DNA of 15,473 nt, taken from Pseudomonadota bacterium. Its GTDB lineage: Bacteria > Pseudomonadota > Alphaproteobacteria > Caulobacterales > Caulobacteraceae. A program made the translations under genes and the position numbers. The stretch is taken from NCBI GenBank assembly GCA_023424215.1, contig JAFAEC010000049.1:1-15473 (forward strand). The letters run 5' to 3'. Within the stretch, counting starts at the first letter, position 1. The number at the start of each line of letters is the position of its first letter. The notes below the pieces were generated by a model. That model was not told the DNA's origin. It saw nothing but the letters and a program-made list of their open reading frames with translations, and made no database searches. Of this stretch, positions 12,158-15,473 are shown piece after piece.

Positions 12158-15060
12158 GCGCCGGCCCGCTGAACGCCCGTCTCTTTCCCTGCGGCCCCGT
12201 CGTCGATCCCGCCGCCGTCGACCGGGCCCGGGAGCGGCTGGCGGAGGCGGCCGGGGAGGGCGGCTGGTCGGACCTCCTGGACGACGCCTGGCCCGCCCTC
12301 GCCCCGGTCCTCGCCGCCTCGCCTTATCTGTTCGGCCTCGCCCGGCGCTGGCCGGACATCCTGCGCGATGTCCTCGCCAGCGACCCGGACGCGCATCTGG
12401 CGGACATCATCGACCGCACCGCGGGTCTGACCGGCGGCGCCGACGACCTCCGTGCCCCCCTGCGCCGGCTCAAGGGCGAGCTCCACCTGCTTACCGCCCT
12501 CGCCGATCTCGGCCAGGTCTGGGATCTGGACGCCGTCACGGGCGCGCTGAGCCGCTTCGCCGACGTCGCCGCCCGGTCGGCGCTCGCCGCCGTCGTCCAC
12601 GACCAGCGGGAGCGGGGCAAGATCGTGGGCGACCCCGGGGATCCGCGCGGCCCGTTGCCCGGCCTGTTCGGCCTGGCCATGGGCAAGCACGGCGCCGACG
12701 AACTCAACTACTCCTCCGACATCGACGTCAGCCTCTTCTGGGAGCCGGAGGTCGTCGTTGAAGCCCTGGCGCCGGGCGTCGAGCCGCAGCGCTTCCTCGA
12801 TCGTCTCGCCCAGGCCTTCGCGGGCCTGATGCAGGAGCGCACCGGCGACGGCTACGTCTTCCGCGTCGACCTGCGCCTGCGTCCCGATCCGTCCTCGACC
12901 CCGCCGGTGGTGGCCGTCCCGTTCGCCCTGACCTACTACGAGAGCGTCGGCCAGAACTGGGAGCGCGCCGCCTTCATCAAGGCCCGGGCGATGCTGGGCG
13001 ACGTCGCCGCCGGCGAGGCCTTCCTGAAGGCGCTGCGGCCCTTCGTCTGGCGGCGCAGCCTCGACTATCCGGCCATCCTCGACATCCAGTCGATCAAGCG
13101 CCAGATCCACGTCCACAAGACCGGAGAGGGTCTTGAGGCGGCCGGCGCCAACCTCAAGCTCGGACGCGGCGGCATCCGCGAGATCGAGTTCTTCGCCCAG
13201 ACCCAGCAACTGATCCTCGGCGGGCGCAATCCGGGCCTGCGCCGACGCCGCACCGTCGAGGCCCTCGCCGCCCTGCGCGACGCCGGCCACGTCTCGGCAG
13301 AGGTCTGTCACGAGCTCACCGACGCCTACGGCCAGCTCCGCGCGCTTGAGCACCGGGTGCAGATGCTGGACGACGAACAGACGCACGACCTGCCGCTCGA
13401 CCCGGACCGTCGTCGCGCGGTGGCGGCCTTGACCGGGGAGGGCGACCTCGCCCGCTTCGACGCCGGCGTGGAAGCCCTTCTGGCGGGAGTGAACCGCCGC
13501 TACGGCGAGCTGTTCGAGGGCGGGGAGGAGCTGTCCTCGCCCTATGGCTCGCTGGTCTTCACCGGGGTTGAGAACGACCCCGAGACCCTGCGCACCCTTT
13601 CCCGCATGGGCTTTTCCGACCCCGCCGCCGTCGCGGACGCCATCCGCAGCTGGCACCACGGCCGCATCCCGGCCACCCGCACCGCCCGCGGTCGCGAGCT
13701 GTTCACCCGCCTCGCCCCCAGGCTGCTCGACGTCATGGCCGGCACCGGCGCGCCCGACGCCGCCTTCCGCCGCTTCGCCGTTTTCTTCTCGGCGCTCAGC
13801 GCGGGGGTGCAGGTCCAGGCCCTGTTTCTCGCCCAGCCGAAGCTCTTCGAGCTGGTGGTCGGGGTGATGGCCTTCGCGCCCCGCCTGGCGCGCGCCCTCG
13901 GCCGCTATCCCGCGGCGCTGGACAGCATGCTGGACTCCCGCTTCGCCCGCGCCCTCGACGAGGACAGCGGCGTGGTCGCCCAGATGCTGGCCGACGCCGC
14001 CGCCGCGCCGGACTTCGAGGCGGCCATGAACGTGGTCCGCCGCGTTCACCGCGAGCAGATGTTCCGCATCGGCGTGCAGGTCATCACGGGCCGTTCCGAC
14101 GCCGAGGCGGCCGGCCGCGGCTATGCCGTTCTGGCCGACGCCTGCCTGCGGGCGCTCGCGCCGGCCGCCATGGCCGAGACGGTGCGCCAGGGCGGCGCCC
14201 TCGCCGGCGGGGCGGTGGCAGTCGTGGCCCTGGGCAAGGCCGGATCGCGCGAGATGACCGCCAGCTCGGACCTCGACCTGATGACCGTCTACGACGCGCC
14301 GCCCGACGCGGCCTCGGACGGCAGGGGCTGGCCCGCCGGCGTCTTCTATCCGCGCTTCACCCAGCGGCTCATTGCCGCCCTGTCGGCGCACACGGCCGAG
14401 GGCGGGCTCTATGAGGTCGACATGCGGTTGCGCCCGACCGGCGCCAAGGGGCCGGTATCGCTGCGCCTGTCGGCGGTCGAGGAGTACTACGCAGAAGAGG
14501 CGGACACCTGGGAGTTCATGGCCCTGACGCGGGCCCGGGTGGTGTGGAGCGACGACCCCGACTTCGCCGCCCGCGTCGTCGCCGCCCTCGAAGGCATCCT
14601 GCGCCGGCCGCGTCCCGGAATCGACATTGCCGGCGACGCGCGCCGCATGCGCGACCTCATGGCCCGCGAGCGGCCCGCGCGCGGTCCCTGGGACCTCAAG
14701 CTGGCGGCCGGGGGCCAGGTCGACGCCGAGTTCGTCGCCCAGGTGCGGCAACTGACCCACGCTCCCGCCGGCGGGCCGTTGACGGTCTCGACGCTGGAGG
14801 CGCTGGCCGGCGAGCCCGAGCTGGCCGAGGCATGGCGACTGCAGCAGGCCATCGGCCAGGTCCTCGCCGCCGCCTTCAACGAGCGGCCCGACCCGCTCGC
14901 CGAGCCCTCCGGCTTCCGCCGCCGCCTCGCGCGCGCCGCCGGTTACGACAGCTTCGAGGCGCTCGAAGCCCGCCTGGCCGAGGTCCGCAGCGCCGCGCGA
15001 GCGGCCTTCGAGCGGGCCCTTCCCCCGCCCGCGACGGAGACTGCGCCTCCGCCCGTTTGA
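12154..15060 (+). CDS. glnE: Bifunctional [glutamine synthetase] adenylyltransferase/adenylyl-tyrosine phosphorylase
   Basis: This 968-aa protein (E. coli GlnE is 946) adds and removes AMP on a glutamine synthetase tyrosine, under PII and glutamine control. Both nucleotidyltransferase domains are present. The N-terminal deadenylylating domain has GLAMGKHGADELNYSSDIDV at about 173-192, with metal ligands D189 and D191. The C-terminal adenylylating domain has ALGKAGSREMTASSDLDL at about 692-709, with D706 and D708. Each is followed by a helical region of the PII-uridylyl-transferase-like type; DLRLRPDPSSTPP and MRLRPTGAKGPVS are the characteristic arginine-rich strands. The start is GTG at 12154 within a GTGA overlap with the kinase stop, so translation is probably coupled to the kinase. 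The first 20 or so residues (MSAGPLNARLFPCG) look lineage-specific. No frameshift or missing active-site residue is seen. Confidence 0.96.
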   Translation: MSAGPLNARLFPCGPVVDPAAVDRARERLAEAAGEGGWSDLLDDAWPALAPVLAASPYLFGLARRWPDILRDVLASDPDAHLADIIDRTAGLTGGADDLRAPLRRLKGELHLLTALADLGQVWDLDAVTGALSRFADVAARSALAAVVHDQRERGKIVGDPGDPRGPLPGLFGLAMGKHGADELNYSSDIDVSLFWEPEVVVEALAPGVEPQRFLDRLAQAFAGLMQERTGDGYVFRVDLRLRPDPSSTPPVVAVPFALTYYESVGQNWERAAFIKARAMLGDVAAGEAFLKALRPFVWRRSLDYPAILDIQSIKRQIHVHKTGEGLEAAGANLKLGRGGIREIEFFAQTQQLILGGRNPGLRRRRTVEALAALRDAGHVSAEVCHELTDAYGQLRALEHRVQMLDDEQTHDLPLDPDRRRAVAALTGEGDLARFDAGVEALLAGVNRRYGELFEGGEELSSPYGSLVFTGVENDPETLRTLSRMGFSDPAAVADAIRSWHHGRIPATRTARGRELFTRLAPRLLDVMAGTGAPDAAFRRFAVFFSALSAGVQVQALFLAQPKLFELVVGVMAFAPRLARALGRYPAALDSMLDSRFARALDEDSGVVAQMLADAAAAPDFEAAMNVVRRVHREQMFRIGVQVITGRSDAEAAGRGYAVLADACLRALAPAAMAETVRQGGALAGGAVAVVALGKAGSREMTASSDLDLMTVYDAPPDAASDGRGWPAGVFYPRFTQRLIAALSAHTAEGGLYEVDMRLRPTGAKGPVSLRLSAVEEYYAEEADTWEFMALTRARVVWSDDPDFAARVVAALEGILRRPRPGIDIAGDARRMRDLMARERPARGPWDLKLAAGGQVDAEFVAQVRQLTHAPAGGPLTVSTLEALAGEPELAEAWRLQQAIGQVLAAAFNERPDPLAEPSGFRRRLARAAGYDSFEALEARLAEVRSAARAAFERALPPPATETAPPPV

Positions 15061-15080
15061 TCCTCCAGACAGGGATGACC

Positions 15081-15096
15081 GGCCGCCGCGGCGGCC
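15081..15096. other. 16-nt perfect GC-only palindrome after glnE
   Basis: GGCCGCCGCGGCGGCC is its own reverse complement. It lies 20 nt after the glnE stop and 15 nt before the EF-hand protein start. As RNA it would form a strong short hairpin, but no T-tract follows. It may end glnE transcripts in a Rho-assisted way, or it may simply reflect the GGC/GCC bias of the genome. Confidence 0.4.
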
Positions 15097-15111
15097 ATGG
15101 AGATCATCGGA

Positions 15112-15473
15112 ATGAACAGGACTGCAGTACTCGGCGGCTTCGCCGCCCTCGCCCTCCTCGCCGCCGGCGGCGTCGCCGTCGCCCAGCAGGCCGCCAACCG
15201 CCCCGCCGCCCCCGCCATGCGCGCGGACGCCGACGGCGACGGTCGCCTCAGCCAGGCCGAATTCGTCGGCCGCCGCCTCGACCGGCTGCGCGCCGCCGAT
15301 GCGAACGGCGACGGCTCGGTCAGCGTGGAGGAGCGCCAGGCCATGCGCCAGGCCCGACACGCCGCCCGCGCCGACGCCCGCTTCGCCCGGCTGGACGCCG
15401 ACGGGAACGGCGCCATCAGTCGCGCCGAGTTCGACGCCGCCCACGCCGCCCACGCCGCGCGCGGCGCCCTGTG
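15112..15473 (+). CDS. Secreted EF-hand calcium-binding protein (3' end outside the window)
   Basis: About 120 residues are visible, and the frame is open to the window edge. Residues 1-25 are a Sec signal peptide (MNRT, a long Gly/Ala/Leu/Val core, then AVAQQ), so the protein should be periplasmic or secreted. Three EF-hand loops follow, each with acidic residues at positions 1, 3, 5 or equivalents and 12. They are DADGDGRLSQAE (39-50), DANGDGSVSVEE (63-74) and DADGNGAISRAE (95-106), the third having Asn at position 5. Between the second and third loops is an Ala/Arg-rich helix. Calcium binding is well supported; the role (buffer, sensor or structural) is not known. GGAGA at 15099-15103 sits 8 nt before the ATG at 15112. 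An in-frame ATG at 15097 overlaps that site and is less likely. Confidence 0.85.
   Translation, partial: MNRTAVLGGFAALALLAAGGVAVAQQAANRPAAPAMRADADGDGRLSQAEFVGRRLDRLRAADANGDGSVSVEERQAMRQARHAARADARFARLDADGNGAISRAEFDAAHAAHAARGAL

Noticed and set aside
12094..15453. Minus-strand open frame of over 1,100 codons opposite glnE
   Set aside because: It is a mirror of the glnE coding frame with biased composition and no recognisable motif; glnE itself carries all expected catalytic motifs.
1..15473. Search for tRNA, rRNA, CRISPR, insertion sequences, integrases, toxin-antitoxin or defence genes
   Set aside because: I saw none. All substantial coding frames are housekeeping, regulatory or small exported proteins with uniform base composition, so there is no sign of a mobile island.

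Overview
This is a very GC-rich window (roughly 70% by eye) with tightly packed genes, many 4-nt stop/start overlaps and strong third-position G/C bias. Gene content suggests an alphaproteobacterium of the Caulobacterales, most likely Brevundimonas or a close relative. The reasons are a ccmI-ccmE-ccmF-ccmH cluster without ccmG (the rhizobial cycHJKL order), a PepSY/PhoP-like/PhoQ-like triad resembling rhizobial FeuN-FeuP-FeuQ, a degP-regulator-kinase-glnE string, and promoter elements that fit the Caulobacter housekeeping consensus (-35 TTGACGS, -10 GCTANAWC). The genus is an inference; no rRNA or tRNA gene is present to settle it.

Layout. Positions 1-43 are an almost pure C tract, possibly an assembly or base-calling artefact. 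At 77-451 (minus strand) lies a small secreted arginine-rich protein of unknown function. It is divergent from an operon running right: a small periplasmic PepSY protein (660-953), a PhoP/FeuP-type response regulator (954-1634) and a PhoQ/FeuQ-type kinase (1631-3079). The 208-bp divergent region carries one perfect PhoP-type box facing right and one near-perfect box facing left, so the triad is probably autoregulated and the divergent gene is a likely regulon member. Next come an unrecognised 455-aa cytoplasmic protein (3164-4531) and the haem-handling half of the System I cytochrome c maturation pathway: ccmI, ccmE, ccmF and ccmH (4551-8333), each start overlapping the preceding stop.

After a recognisable promoter comes a Do/DegP-type periplasmic serine protease (8445-9998), then a second OmpR-family response regulator (10068-10739) and kinase (10739-12157). 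glnE (12154-15060), the bifunctional glutamine synthetase adenylyltransferase/deadenylylase, overlaps the kinase stop codon. The window ends inside a secreted EF-hand protein (from 15112).

How it works together: much of the window concerns the cell envelope. There are two membrane-sensor systems, a periplasmic quality-control protease, periplasmic cytochrome c assembly and three small exported proteins. The exception is glnE (nitrogen control), apparently co-expressed with the second sensor system. The most interesting signal is the PhoP-box pair in the divergent region, together with promoters placed so that the PepSY gene and ccmI would be read from leaderless mRNAs. No tRNA, rRNA, insertion sequence, CRISPR array or prophage gene was seen. 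No stretch over 300 bases lacks a gene.
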